Source: Cohnella thailandensis | GTDB lineage: Bacteria; Bacillota; Bacilli; Paenibacillales; Paenibacillaceae | Reading direction: 5' to 3' | Length of the DNA stretch: 64,000 nucleotides | NCBI RefSeq assembly: GCF_014212135.1 | Contig: NZ_JACJVQ010000030.1 | Coordinates: 1-64,000, forward strand | The notes under the pieces: generated by a model | What the model saw: only the letters and a program-made list of their open reading frames with translations | Database searches by the model: none | Told to the model about the DNA's origin: nothing | Translations under genes and position numbers: made by a program | Part shown: positions 55,295 through 63,853 of the stretch, in pieces | Position numbering within the stretch: the stretch's first letter is position 1 | Layout: each line of letters opens with the position of its first letter

Positions 55295-56904
55295 GAAAAC
55301 AAACGAAGACGAAGCGGTGGTCGGCGTTAGCCGCAGCGCTATTGATGGCGGTACTATCCGCGTGCGGCGGAGGCAACGGAAACGGGAACGGAGGAGAAGC
55401 GGCAAGCTCCCCTAGCGCCGGCGCGCCTGCGTCGGAGGCCGCTTCCGCGAGTCCATCCGCTTCCGGCGAGCCGTCCGGCGGCAAGAAGCAAGGGGGCAAC
55501 GTCACCGTCCTGATCCTTCAGGATCTGGACTTCCTCGATCCTCACCAGGCGGTCGCCGCGGGAACGTACGAGGTTCTGTTCAACGTATTCGAAGGCCTCT
55601 TGAAGCCCAACGAGAAGGGCGAGCTGCTTCCGGCGATCGCCGAATCTTATACGGTTTCGGACGACGGGCTGAGCTATACGTTCAAGATTCGCGGCGGCGT
55701 CAAGTTCCATAACGGCCAGCCGCTGACGTCCGCCGACGTGAAATATTCTTACGCGCGGCTGGCGGGCTTGGACACGGGCAAGCCTCTGCAGGCCACATTC
55801 GGCGGAGTCCGATCGGTGGAAGCGCCGGACGATTCGACAGTCGTCATTACGCTTAAGGAGCCCAACTCTTCTTTTCTGACCGCGCTGACGGCCGCCGTCA
55901 TCCCGAACGGTTATCAGGACAGCAACAAGAACCCGGTCGGCACGGGGCCTTTTAAGTTCAAGGAATATACGCCCGGCCAGCATCTGGTCGTCGAGAAGTT
56001 CCCCGATTATTACCAAGCGGGAGTGCCTTCGCTCGACCAGGTGGAGTTCCGCATCGTCTCCGATCCGCAGGCGGGACTGCTCGCCTTGAAATCGGGCGAA
56101 ATCGACATCTACCCTCGAATCGGCACGGAGCAGCTCGAGCAGGTAGCGTCGGACTTCCAAACGCTCAGCACGCCTCAGAACTTGGTTCAGCTGGTTACGT
56201 TCAACATCGACCGCAAGCCGTTCGACGACATCCGGGTGCGCCAGGCGCTCAATTACGCGATCGACAAAGACGAGATCATCCAGGGCGTGGCGCTGGGCAA
56301 GGGAACCAAGCTGGGCTCCAACCTGAGCCCGGTGCTGGCGAAGTACTATCAGGAAGGACTGGAAGACAAGTACAAGACGGATCTGGAGAAGGCGAAGAGC
56401 CTGCTTAAGGAAGCCGGCTATCCGGACGGCTTCGAGACGACGCTGTCCGTGCCTTCCGTCTACCAATTCCACGTCGATACGGCTCAGGTCATCGCCGCTC
56501 AACTGGAGAAGATCGGCGTGAAGGTCAAGCTCGAGCCCGTCGAATGGGCGGTATGGCTGGAGAGAATCTACAAAGGACGCGATTACGATACGACCATCAT
56601 CGGCCTGGACGGCAAGCTCGACCCTTACCAGATCCTGAACAAGTATCTCTCCGACTCTCCTAACAACTTTTTTAACTATAGCAATCCCGAGTTCGACAGC
56701 ACGCTCCAAGCGGCGGTGGCCGAGACGGACGACGCCAAGCGGATCGAGCTTTACAAGAAAGCGCAGACCCTGCTTGCCGACGACGCGGCGGCGATCTACA
56801 TCATGGACCCGAATACCAACGTGGCCCTGAACAAGAAGCTGGCCGGCTATAAGACGTACCCTCTTTACGTTCAAGATCTGTCCAGCGTTTATTTTACGGA
56901 GTAA
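55291..56904 (+). CDS. Dipeptide/oligopeptide-type ABC substrate-binding lipoprotein
   Basis: A 537-residue SBP_bac_5 receptor (DppA/OppA family). Lipoprotein signal with lipobox LSAC (Cys25) and a Gly/Asn/Ser/Pro-rich linker to about residue 70, then LDFLDPHQAVAAGTYEVLFNVFEGLLKPN, LSYTFKIRGGVKFHNGQPLTSADVKYSYARL, the family signature, and VRQALNYAIDKDEIIQGV. Ligands of this fold include peptides, nickel, glutathione and heme; here metY and CocE in the same operon point to a sulfur-containing or acylated compound (inference). Confidence 0.92.
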   Translation: MRKQTKTKRWSALAAALLMAVLSACGGGNGNGNGGEAASSPSAGAPASEAASASPSASGEPSGGKKQGGNVTVLILQDLDFLDPHQAVAAGTYEVLFNVFEGLLKPNEKGELLPAIAESYTVSDDGLSYTFKIRGGVKFHNGQPLTSADVKYSYARLAGLDTGKPLQATFGGVRSVEAPDDSTVVITLKEPNSSFLTALTAAVIPNGYQDSNKNPVGTGPFKFKEYTPGQHLVVEKFPDYYQAGVPSLDQVEFRIVSDPQAGLLALKSGEIDIYPRIGTEQLEQVASDFQTLSTPQNLVQLVTFNIDRKPFDDIRVRQALNYAIDKDEIIQGVALGKGTKLGSNLSPVLAKYYQEGLEDKYKTDLEKAKSLLKEAGYPDGFETTLSVPSVYQFHVDTAQVIAAQLEKIGVKVKLEPVEWAVWLERIYKGRDYDTTIIGLDGKLDPYQILNKYLSDSPNNFFNYSNPEFDSTLQAAVAETDDAKRIELYKKAQTLLADDAAAIYIMDPNTNVALNKKLAGYKTYPLYVQDLSSVYFTE

Positions 56905-56931
56905 CCGGCGCGGTCGCCGGGACGAAAAACG

Positions 56932-57873
56932 ATGAACTACTATTTTAGGCGGCTGTTTACGTTGGCTCTCACGGTCGTTCTCGTGCTCATTCTGACGTTC
57001 TCCGTATTCCGGGTCATCCCTGGGGATCCCGCGCTCGCGATTCTCGGCGTCGAAGCGTCGCAGGAGCAAATCGAGATGCTGTCCGAGAAGCTTGGCACGG
57101 ATAGGCCGATGGCCGTCCAACTGCTGGAATGGTTCCGGGGGGCGGCGACGCTGGACCTCGGGACGTCCCTGCGATATTCGGAGCCGGTGTCCGATCTGAT
57201 CGCGTCTCGGCTGCCCGTGACCCTGATCCTGGCGCTCGAGTCCGTCGCGATCGTCATCGCGTTCTCCATTCCGCTGGGAATCGCGGCCGCGCGCAGGCCG
57301 GGGAAGGCGGCCGATCTGGCCGTCTCCGTCCTGACCCAGCTCGGGCTGGCGGTGCCCTCCTTCTGGATGGGAATTCTGCTGCTTCTTCTTTTCGGGCTTA
57401 CATTGAACTGGGTGCCCGTCAGCACGTACGTCGGTTGGGACGAGAATCCGTGGCTGGCGCTCCGGTCGACTTTCCTTCCGGCCGCGGCCCTGGCCATCCC
57501 GCAGATCGCGATCGTCGTTCGTTACTTGCGCACGTCCCTTCTCGAGCAGCTGAATCTGGATTATGTCCGGACGGCCCGAAGCAAAGGGCTCGGAGACCGG
57601 GCGGTGCTCTACGGGCACGCGCTGCGGAATTCGCTGCTGCCGGTAGCGACCGTGATCGGCATCCAGTTCGGAGAGCTGCTCGCCGGAAGCCTGGTCATCG
57701 AGCAGGTGTTCTCGCTGCCGGGCTTCGGAAGCCTGCTCATCTCGGCGATCGGCAACCGCGACTATCCGCTCGTCCAAGGGCTGGTCCTGTTCATCGCGGC
57801 TTCCGTCATCGTCGTCAACTTCCTGGTCGACCTGTCTTACCGGTGGCTCGATCCGAAGATCAAATTGAGATAG
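56932..57873 (+). CDS. ABC transporter permease (DppB type)
   Basis: A 313-residue six-helix permease. First helix YYFRRLFTLALTVVLVLILTFSVFRVIPGDPA, GTSLRYSEPVSDLIASRLPVTLILALES, VPSFWMGILLLLLFGL, and the EAA loop DYVRTARSKGLGDRAVLYGHALRNSLLPVATVIG are all typical of DppB/OppB. The ribosome binding site is weak (only a G-rich stretch), so coupling to the receptor gene 27 bp upstream may matter. Partner of the next gene. Confidence 0.93.
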   Translation: MNYYFRRLFTLALTVVLVLILTFSVFRVIPGDPALAILGVEASQEQIEMLSEKLGTDRPMAVQLLEWFRGAATLDLGTSLRYSEPVSDLIASRLPVTLILALESVAIVIAFSIPLGIAAARRPGKAADLAVSVLTQLGLAVPSFWMGILLLLLFGLTLNWVPVSTYVGWDENPWLALRSTFLPAAALAIPQIAIVVRYLRTSLLEQLNLDYVRTARSKGLGDRAVLYGHALRNSLLPVATVIGIQFGELLAGSLVIEQVFSLPGFGSLLISAIGNRDYPLVQGLVLFIAASVIVVNFLVDLSYRWLDPKIKLR

Positions 57874-57882
57874 GGGACGGAT

Positions 57883-58686
57883 ATGAGACGAAGAATCAAT
57901 ATGACCGTCGGTCTCCTGCTGGTTTCGATGTTGTTTGTCCTTATGCTGGTCAGCTTATTCTACACCCCGTATGAACCGAACGCGATGCGGATCGCCGATC
58001 GTCTCTCGGGGCCGAGCGCTTCGCATTGGCTCGGTACGGACAATTTCGGCCGGGATCTGCTCAGCCGCTCGATGGTCGGGACGCAGACCGCGTTCCTCGT
58101 CGGGGCAGCCTCGGTGGCGATCGGGGCGGCGGGCGGCCTGTTGGTCGGTTCCTTGGCCGGCTATGCCGGCAAGTGGGCGGATGAGCTGCTGATGAGGGCG
58201 ACCGACGCTCTGCTCGCTTTTCCGGGAATTCTGCTGGCGCTTCTGCTCGTCTCCGTGTTTCGTCCGTCGCTCCTGCAGACGATCCTGGCGATCGGGATTC
58301 TGTTCGTGCCTTCCTTCGCCAGAGTCGTCCGGAGCGGAGTCCTGCAGCAGCGAGAGGCGGATTACGTCCGCGCGGTTCGGGCCTTCGGAGCGGGACACGT
58401 CAACGTCTTGTTCGTCCAAATCCTGCCGAACATCGCATCCTCGATCATAACGACGGCCGCGTTAAGCTTCTCGACGGCGATTCTGATCGAAGCGGCGCTC
58501 AGCTACCTGGGACTCGGGGTTCAACCTCCCGATCCGAGCTGGGGAAGGATGCTGAACGAGTCGCAGACTTACCTGTCGGCCGCTCCATGGTTTACGCTCG
58601 CTCCCGGCGTGCTGATCACGATCAGCGTGCTCGGCTTCAATCTTCTGAGCGACGGCATCCGGGACGCTCGCGACGTCAGGGCATGA
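57883..58686 (+). CDS. ABC transporter permease (DppC type)
   Basis: A 267-residue permease with first helix TVGLLLVSMLFVLMLVSLFY, then LSGPSASHWLGTDNFGRDLLSRSMVGTQTAFLVG, the DppC signature, and the EAA loop DYVRAVRAFGAGHVNVLFVQILPNIASSIITTAA. LSYLGLGVQPPDPSWGRML is the conserved DppC segment near the C-terminus. Nine bases after the DppB-type gene, with a GGGGACGG ribosome binding site. Confidence 0.93.
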   Translation: MRRRINMTVGLLLVSMLFVLMLVSLFYTPYEPNAMRIADRLSGPSASHWLGTDNFGRDLLSRSMVGTQTAFLVGAASVAIGAAGGLLVGSLAGYAGKWADELLMRATDALLAFPGILLALLLVSVFRPSLLQTILAIGILFVPSFARVVRSGVLQQREADYVRAVRAFGAGHVNVLFVQILPNIASSIITTAALSFSTAILIEAALSYLGLGVQPPDPSWGRMLNESQTYLSAAPWFTLAPGVLITISVLGFNLLSDGIRDARDVRA

Positions 58687-58711
58687 GCAAAGGACAAGGG
58701 AGGTGACCTCT

Positions 58712-59743
58712 ATGGTTGGAGCGAAGCCGAGCGGCGGCGAAACCGTGCTGGAGGTCCGCGATTTGCGGCTTGAATTGTCGGCCAAGGATGGCGCGAGGCT
58801 GCCGGTGCTGGAAGAAGTGTCGCTTAAAGTCGGCCGAGGCGAAATCGTTGGCATCGTCGGCGAGTCCGGCTGCGGCAAAAGCGTGCTGAGCCTGTCCGTT
58901 CTCGGGCTGCTGCCGCCCTCGATTCGGGTAGCCGGCGGCGGTATCTACAACGGGGAGCGCAAGGAGCTTCATCGGCTCGGCGAGAAGAGCCTGCAGCGGA
59001 TTCGGGGGAAAGAAATCGCGATGATCTTCCAGGATCCGATGACCTCGCTCAACCCCGGCATGACGGTGGGCAAACAGGTCGCCGAAGCGATTCGCCTCCA
59101 TACCGGCGCTTCCAAGCGGGAAGCCGAGGAGAAAACGGTCGGTTTGTTCCGCAAAGTGGGGCTTCCGAGGCCGGAGACGCTCTATCATGAATATCCGCAT
59201 CGGTTATCGGGCGGCATGAGGCAGCGCGTCATGATCGCCATGGCCGTCTCCTGCCAGCCCGATCTGCTGATCGCGGACGAGCCGACGACGGCTCTTGACG
59301 TCACTATTCAAGCGCAAATCTTGAAGCTGATGAAGACATTAAGGGAAGAGGACGGCACATCCATCCTCCTGATCTCGCACGATCTCGGCTTGATCTCCGG
59401 GGTTTGCGACCGGATCGCGGTCATGTACGCCGGCCGGATCGTCGAGGAAGGCGCCGCCGCCGAAGTGCTGCGGCATCCCGCCCATCCGTATACGGCGGGC
59501 CTGCTCGCTTCGCTTGCGCTGCCGTCCAAGAAGGGAACCCGGCTGCACTCCATACCGGGAAGCGTTCCCGCGCTGCGAGAACGGGGCCCCGGCTGCGCGT
59601 TCGCTTCGCGCTGCCCATACGCCGCCGACCGGTGCTTGGCCGAGAAGCCCGCGCTTCGCGGAGTCGCAGGCTCGGCGTTCCCGCGAAGCGCGGCGTGCCA
59701 CTTGCTGGGCGAGGAAGGAGGTCTCGCGAATGTCGGCTCCTGA
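58712..59743 (+). CDS. Oligopeptide-type ABC ATPase (DppD type)
   Basis: A 343-residue ATPase. Walker A GESGCGKS, Q-loop MIFQDPMTSLNPGMTVGKQV, signature LSGGMRQRVMIAMA, Walker B LLIADEPTTALDVT, switch His in SHDLGLISG. The C-terminal oligopeptide-transporter extension carries the GCAFASRCPYAADRC...ACH cysteine cluster, a candidate Fe-S site of this family. AAGGGAGGTGA precedes ATG 58712; GTG 58703 is the alternative. Confidence 0.94.
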   Translation: MVGAKPSGGETVLEVRDLRLELSAKDGARLPVLEEVSLKVGRGEIVGIVGESGCGKSVLSLSVLGLLPPSIRVAGGGIYNGERKELHRLGEKSLQRIRGKEIAMIFQDPMTSLNPGMTVGKQVAEAIRLHTGASKREAEEKTVGLFRKVGLPRPETLYHEYPHRLSGGMRQRVMIAMAVSCQPDLLIADEPTTALDVTIQAQILKLMKTLREEDGTSILLISHDLGLISGVCDRIAVMYAGRIVEEGAAAEVLRHPAHPYTAGLLASLALPSKKGTRLHSIPGSVPALRERGPGCAFASRCPYAADRCLAEKPALRGVAGSAFPRSAACHLLGEEGGLANVGS

Positions 59744-60707
59744 AGCGATCCTAGAGCTTCATCATATCGAGAAAAGCTATGCGCCGAAGCGTTGGCTCTC
59801 GCGGGGCGAAACGCTCCGGGCCGTCGACGGGGTCTCCTTATCCGTTCGCAAGGGAGAGACGCTCGGCATCGTCGGAGAGAGCGGCTGCGGCAAATCGACC
59901 ATCGGCCAAATCGCCTCGCTGATGCTTCGGCCTACCGGGGGCAGCGTGGTCTTCAAGGGCGAGGAGCTGGTGCCGGGACGCCGCTCCCCGCGCGATTCGC
60001 GCCGCAGCCGGATTCAATACGTGTTCCAGGATCCGTACTCGTCGTTAAATCCGCGATTCACGATCGGACGATTGCTGGAGGAGCCGCTCGCCATCCGGAA
60101 GAAAGGGACTCGCCGGGAGCGCAGGCGGGAGGTTCTGCGAATGCTGAGCAGGATAGGGCTCGATCCCGCTTATGCCGACCGCTACCCGCATGAGCTAAGC
60201 GGAGGTCAGCGACAGCGCGTCGGCATCGCGAGGGCGCTGATGCCGAGCCCCGAATTGCTCGTGCTCGACGAGCCGGTCTCCGCGCTGGACGTCTCCGTTC
60301 AGGCGCAGATCCTGAATCTCCTGAAGGATCTGCAAGCGGAACGTTCGCTGACTTATCTATTTATTTCGCACGATCTCAACGTCGTGCATTATATGAGCGA
60401 CCGGGTGGCCGTCATGTATCTAGGAAGGATCGTGGAGCTGGCGGAGGTGGGCGAGCTGTACGACGGGCCGCTTCATCCTTACACCCGAGCGCTCGTGGAC
60501 GCGATTCCGGACGAGCCCGGCACGACGCCCAGGGAGGCGGAGATCATCGAGGGGGAGCTGCCGGATCCGCGGCAGCTTGCCGGAGGCTGCGCTTTCCGCG
60601 CCCGATGCCCGTTCGCCCACGAGCGATGCGGCCGTCAGCCTCTGCTGGAAGAGGTGAAGCCCGGCCATTACGTCGCCTGTCATTTGCTCGAGCCGGATCG
60701 CGATTGA
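59730..60707 (+). CDS. Oligopeptide-type ABC ATPase (DppF type)
   Basis: A 325-residue ATPase pairing with the DppD-type subunit, whose last 14 bp it overlaps. Walker A GESGCGKST, Q-loop YVFQDPYSSLNPRFTIGRLL, signature LSGGQRQRVGIARAL, Walker B LLVLDEPVSALDVS, switch His in SHDLNVVHYMS, and a C-terminal GGCAFRARCPFAHERCG cluster. Last gene of the operon, followed by a strong terminator. Confidence 0.94.
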   Translation: MSAPEAILELHHIEKSYAPKRWLSRGETLRAVDGVSLSVRKGETLGIVGESGCGKSTIGQIASLMLRPTGGSVVFKGEELVPGRRSPRDSRRSRIQYVFQDPYSSLNPRFTIGRLLEEPLAIRKKGTRRERRREVLRMLSRIGLDPAYADRYPHELSGGQRQRVGIARALMPSPELLVLDEPVSALDVSVQAQILNLLKDLQAERSLTYLFISHDLNVVHYMSDRVAVMYLGRIVELAEVGELYDGPLHPYTRALVDAIPDEPGTTPREAEIIEGELPDPRQLAGGCAFRARCPFAHERCGRQPLLEEVKPGHYVACHLLEPDRD

Positions 60708-60732
60708 ATCCCATAGGATGCGATGGATCGGT

Positions 60733-60783
60733 AAAAACCGGAGGCAGCATGACCCTTGAAGGGGATGCCGGCCTCCGGTTTTT
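60733..60783. terminator. Bidirectional terminator of the metY operon and the AraC gene
   Basis: AAAAACCGGAGGC / GCCTCCGGTTTTT with an inner GCAT / ATGC stem, T runs on both strands. Confidence 0.93.
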
Positions 60784-60799
60784 GCTTATGCGACATCCT

Positions 60800-61579
60800 T
60801 CATCCCTTGACGGCGGAAGGCGGAAACCCCTTGATCGACTTGAAAACGTTGCTGAAATACGAGACGTCGCGGAAGCCGCACCGGTCGGCGATCTGGGTCA
60901 CGGTGAACCCGCCGGTCGACAGCAGCATCTCCGCGTGGTTGATCCGGATCTGGTTGACGTATTCCTTAAACGAATGGCCGATGGTTTTCTTGAACAGTTT
61001 GCCCAGATAAACCGAATGAAGGTTCACGAGCTTGGCCATGTCGGACAGATGCAGCTCCTCCGGATAATGCTCGCTCACGTACTCCAGCACTTTGTTGATC
61101 CGCGCGTCGGCAGGGGAAGGGGCGTCGTACCGATAGGACATGACCAGCAACCGGTGCAGAATGAACAGGAACAGCGCTCGGGCCGGCATGACGTAGCCGG
61201 GCGGCTTGCCCATCCATACTTGCGCGAACTGTTTCATATAGCCATAGAGCTCGTTCGTGACGACGTTCTTGGTAACGGTTTGGAAAGGGAGAGGCTCCGA
61301 GCTTCCGGGCAGCCAATTGAAGTTGAACGCGTAGGAGTGCATCGGATCGTCCTTGAACGTATAGGCCTCCCTGACGCTGCCCATCGGGACGTAGATCATG
61401 TCGCCGGCCCGGGCCTCGTAGTCGACTCCGTTGACGCGGTAGACCGACCGGCCTTCGACGACGAACGTCAGGTCGTGAAAGTCGATCCTCTGCTTGACGA
61501 TCTCCCAATCGGGAAAACACCGCCTGTCCACGAAATAAACGATGTCCGGTACGCAATTCTGCAGCCGCTCGATATCCAT
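60800..61579 (-). CDS. AraC family regulator of the xylan/glucuronate locus
   Basis: A 259-residue regulator: cupin-type sensor (DLTFVVEGRSVYRVNGVDYEARAGDMIYVPMGSVREAY) and C-terminal double helix-turn-helix (LHLSDMAKLVNLHSVYLGKLFKKTIGHSFKEYVNQIRINHAEMLL, VTQIADRCGFRDVSYFSNVFKSIKGFPPSAV). ATG 61579 has GAGG twelve bases upstream; ATG 61603 has no site. Divergent from the GH67 gene with repeated elements between, so it most likely activates that gene (inference). Confidence 0.88.
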   Translation of the reverse strand: MDIERLQNCVPDIVYFVDRRCFPDWEIVKQRIDFHDLTFVVEGRSVYRVNGVDYEARAGDMIYVPMGSVREAYTFKDDPMHSYAFNFNWLPGSSEPLPFQTVTKNVVTNELYGYMKQFAQVWMGKPPGYVMPARALFLFILHRLLVMSYRYDAPSPADARINKVLEYVSEHYPEELHLSDMAKLVNLHSVYLGKLFKKTIGHSFKEYVNQIRINHAEMLLSTGGFTVTQIADRCGFRDVSYFSNVFKSIKGFPPSAVKG

Positions 61580-61603
61580 GTCGGGAACCGTCCTCGCAAT
61601 CAT

Positions 61604-61700
61604 GTTTAATAATTACAACTCTAAGTCTAGTTTCTCCATAGCTGATTGTAAACGATGAATCCTATACTTAATCCTATAGTCGTTTAATAATTGCAAACTC
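61604..61700. repeat. Direct repeats in the AraC/GH67 divergent region
   Basis: GTTTAATAATTACAACTC (61604-61621) and GTTTAATAATTGCAAACTC (61682-61700) are near-identical, 78 bp apart, one by each gene. A second pair ATCCTATA is at 61659-61666 and 61671-61678. Likely regulator sites. Confidence 0.65.
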
Positions 61701-61717
61701 CATGGAGGGGACTTATC

Positions 61718-63835
61718 GTGGCGAATGACAATCAGTCGAACGGGGGAACGTTCCGCCGAGGCGGGGAACCGGCAGGCGAAGCTTATAAGGCTTGGCTTCG
61801 GTATGCCAGGCTGGATAGGGAGTTCATCGAAGGGAACGGATATGCTTCTTGGTGCGGAACCGTCGTGACCGCATCCGCTGAGGACGCGGCCCTGCTCGCG
61901 ACGGCGCGCAGGGAGCTCGCGGAGGGAATCGAGTCGATGCTCGGCCGCAGGCCGCAAGAGAGCGGCAATGCCGACGAAGGAAGCTTCCTTCTGATCGGCA
62001 CGCTGGGCAGCGCCGAGCTTCAAGGCTTGACGGACGCAGCCGAGAGGGAGGCAATCGGAGACGAGGGCTACATCCTGCGCGCGTTCGAACAGCCGATGCG
62101 GCGCTTTATCGCCATCGGAGGCAATACGGATAAGGGCGTTCTATACGGGGCGTTTCATTTGTTAAGGCTGCTTCAGACCGGACAGCCGATCCGCGATCTG
62201 AACGTCGTCGATCGTCCGGCCTCGAAGCTAAGAATGATAGATCATTGGGACAACATGGACGGCAGCGTGGAGAGAGGCTATGCGGGGCGGTCGATCTTCT
62301 TCCGGGAGGGGGATTTTCTCGGCGATTGGGATCGCGTTCGGGATTACGCCCGCCTGATGGCGGCCGTCGGGCTGAACGCGGTCGCCATCAACAACGTGAA
62401 CGTCCACGAGACGGAGACCCGGCTGATCGCTCCCGAGCTGCTCCCCTCCGTGGCTCGCGCGGCGAGCGTTTTCCGGGAGTACGGCATCCGGCTGTACCTC
62501 AGCGTCAACTTCGCCAGCCCGATCCAGCTCGGGGGGCTGACGACGGCCGACCCGCTGGACCCGCGGGTTCGGGAGTGGTGGGCGGAGAGGACGGCCGACG
62601 TATACCGGCACGTTCCGGACTTCGGCGGCTACCTCGTCAAGGCCGATTCGGAATTCCGGCCGGGGCCGTTCACGTACGGACGCGACCACGCGGACGGAGC
62701 GAACCTGCTGGCCGAAGCGCTCCGGCCGCACGGCGGAATCGTCATTTGGCGCTGCTTCGTCTACGATTGCCAGCAGGATTGGCGCGATCGCAAGACCGAC
62801 CGGGCCCGGGCGGCCTACGACCACTTCCGGCCGCTGGACGGGAAGTTCGACGAGAACGTCATTCTTCAAATCAAGAACGGGCCGATGGACTTCCAGGTGA
62901 GAGAGCCCGTATCCCCTCTGTTCGGCGGGCTGCAGCGGACGAACCAGGTGCTCGAGCTGCAGATCACGCAGGAATATACCGGCCAGCAGAGGCATCTATG
63001 CTACCTCGTTCCCCAGTGGAAGGAAGCGATCGACTTCGATACTTATGCGAAGGGCCCCGGTTCCACCGTAGCGAAGGCTGCGACCGGCGAGCTGTTCGAC
63101 CGGCCGCTCGGAGGCTTCGCCGCCGTCTCCAACATAGGGGACGACGGCAATTGGACCGGCCATCCGCTCGCCCAAGCCAACTTCTACGGGTTTGGCCGGT
63201 TGGCCTGGCGGCCGGAGCTCTCTGCGGAACAAATCGCCGACGAATGGGTAAGGCTTACGTTCGGCAGCGATCCGGACGTCGTCGCGACGATCGGCCGCAT
63301 GCTTCTGGATTCGTGGCCGATCTACGAGAAATACACGTCGCCGCTAGGCGTCGGCTGGATGGTCAATCCGAACCATCATTACGGTCCGAACGTCGACGGC
63401 TACGAATACTCCATGTGGGGGACTTATCATTACGCGGACTGCCATGGAATCGGAGTCGACCGCACCGTCCGCACGGGAACGGGCTATGCCGGACAGTACC
63501 ACGACGCGCCCGCCGCCATGTACGAGTCCGCTGAGAGCTGCCCGGACGAGCTGCTGCTTTTTTTCCACCACCTCCCATACAGCCACGTGCTGAAATCCGG
63601 CCGAACGATCATCCAGCATATCTACGACACGCACTTCGAAGGAGCCGAGCAGGCCGAAGGGCTTGTCGAGACTTGGCGCAGGCTTAGCGGGAAGATCGAT
63701 GCCGAGCGCTACGAGAGCGTTCTAAGCCGGCTGGAGCAGCAAGCGAAGCACGCGGCCGAATGGCGGGACGTCGTCAATACGTATTTCTGCCGCAAGTCCG
63801 GCATTCCCGACGCGCATGGACGGCAAATCTATTAA
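61718..63835 (+). CDS. aguA: GH67 alpha-glucuronidase
   Basis: A 705-residue cytoplasmic enzyme releasing 4-O-methyl-glucuronic acid from aldouronic acids produced from glucuronoxylan. N-terminal domain, then the TIM barrel with LVKADSEFRPGPFTYGRDHADGANLLA and the catalytic-acid region ILQIKNGPMDFQVREPVSPLFG, where the Asp and Glu match the family's general-base residues; WMVNPNHHYGPNVDGYEYSMWGTYHYAD follows. No signal peptide, so the substrate must be imported. The start is GTG, seven bases after GGAGGGG. Followed 18 bp later by a GH2 gene. Confidence 0.95.
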   Translation: MANDNQSNGGTFRRGGEPAGEAYKAWLRYARLDREFIEGNGYASWCGTVVTASAEDAALLATARRELAEGIESMLGRRPQESGNADEGSFLLIGTLGSAELQGLTDAAEREAIGDEGYILRAFEQPMRRFIAIGGNTDKGVLYGAFHLLRLLQTGQPIRDLNVVDRPASKLRMIDHWDNMDGSVERGYAGRSIFFREGDFLGDWDRVRDYARLMAAVGLNAVAINNVNVHETETRLIAPELLPSVARAASVFREYGIRLYLSVNFASPIQLGGLTTADPLDPRVREWWAERTADVYRHVPDFGGYLVKADSEFRPGPFTYGRDHADGANLLAEALRPHGGIVIWRCFVYDCQQDWRDRKTDRARAAYDHFRPLDGKFDENVILQIKNGPMDFQVREPVSPLFGGLQRTNQVLELQITQEYTGQQRHLCYLVPQWKEAIDFDTYAKGPGSTVAKAATGELFDRPLGGFAAVSNIGDDGNWTGHPLAQANFYGFGRLAWRPELSAEQIADEWVRLTFGSDPDVVATIGRMLLDSWPIYEKYTSPLGVGWMVNPNHHYGPNVDGYEYSMWGTYHYADCHGIGVDRTVRTGTGYAGQYHDAPAAMYESAESCPDELLLFFHHLPYSHVLKSGRTIIQHIYDTHFEGAEQAEGLVETWRRLSGKIDAERYESVLSRLEQQAKHAAEWRDVVNTYFCRKSGIPDAHGRQIY

Positions 63836-63853
63836 GGCCGAGAGGTGGAATCG

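Noticed and set aside
55354..57777. 807-codon minus-strand frame across the binding protein and DppB-type permease
   Set aside because: Antisense to two clearly recognisable ABC transporter genes and very Arg-rich; no ribosome binding site.
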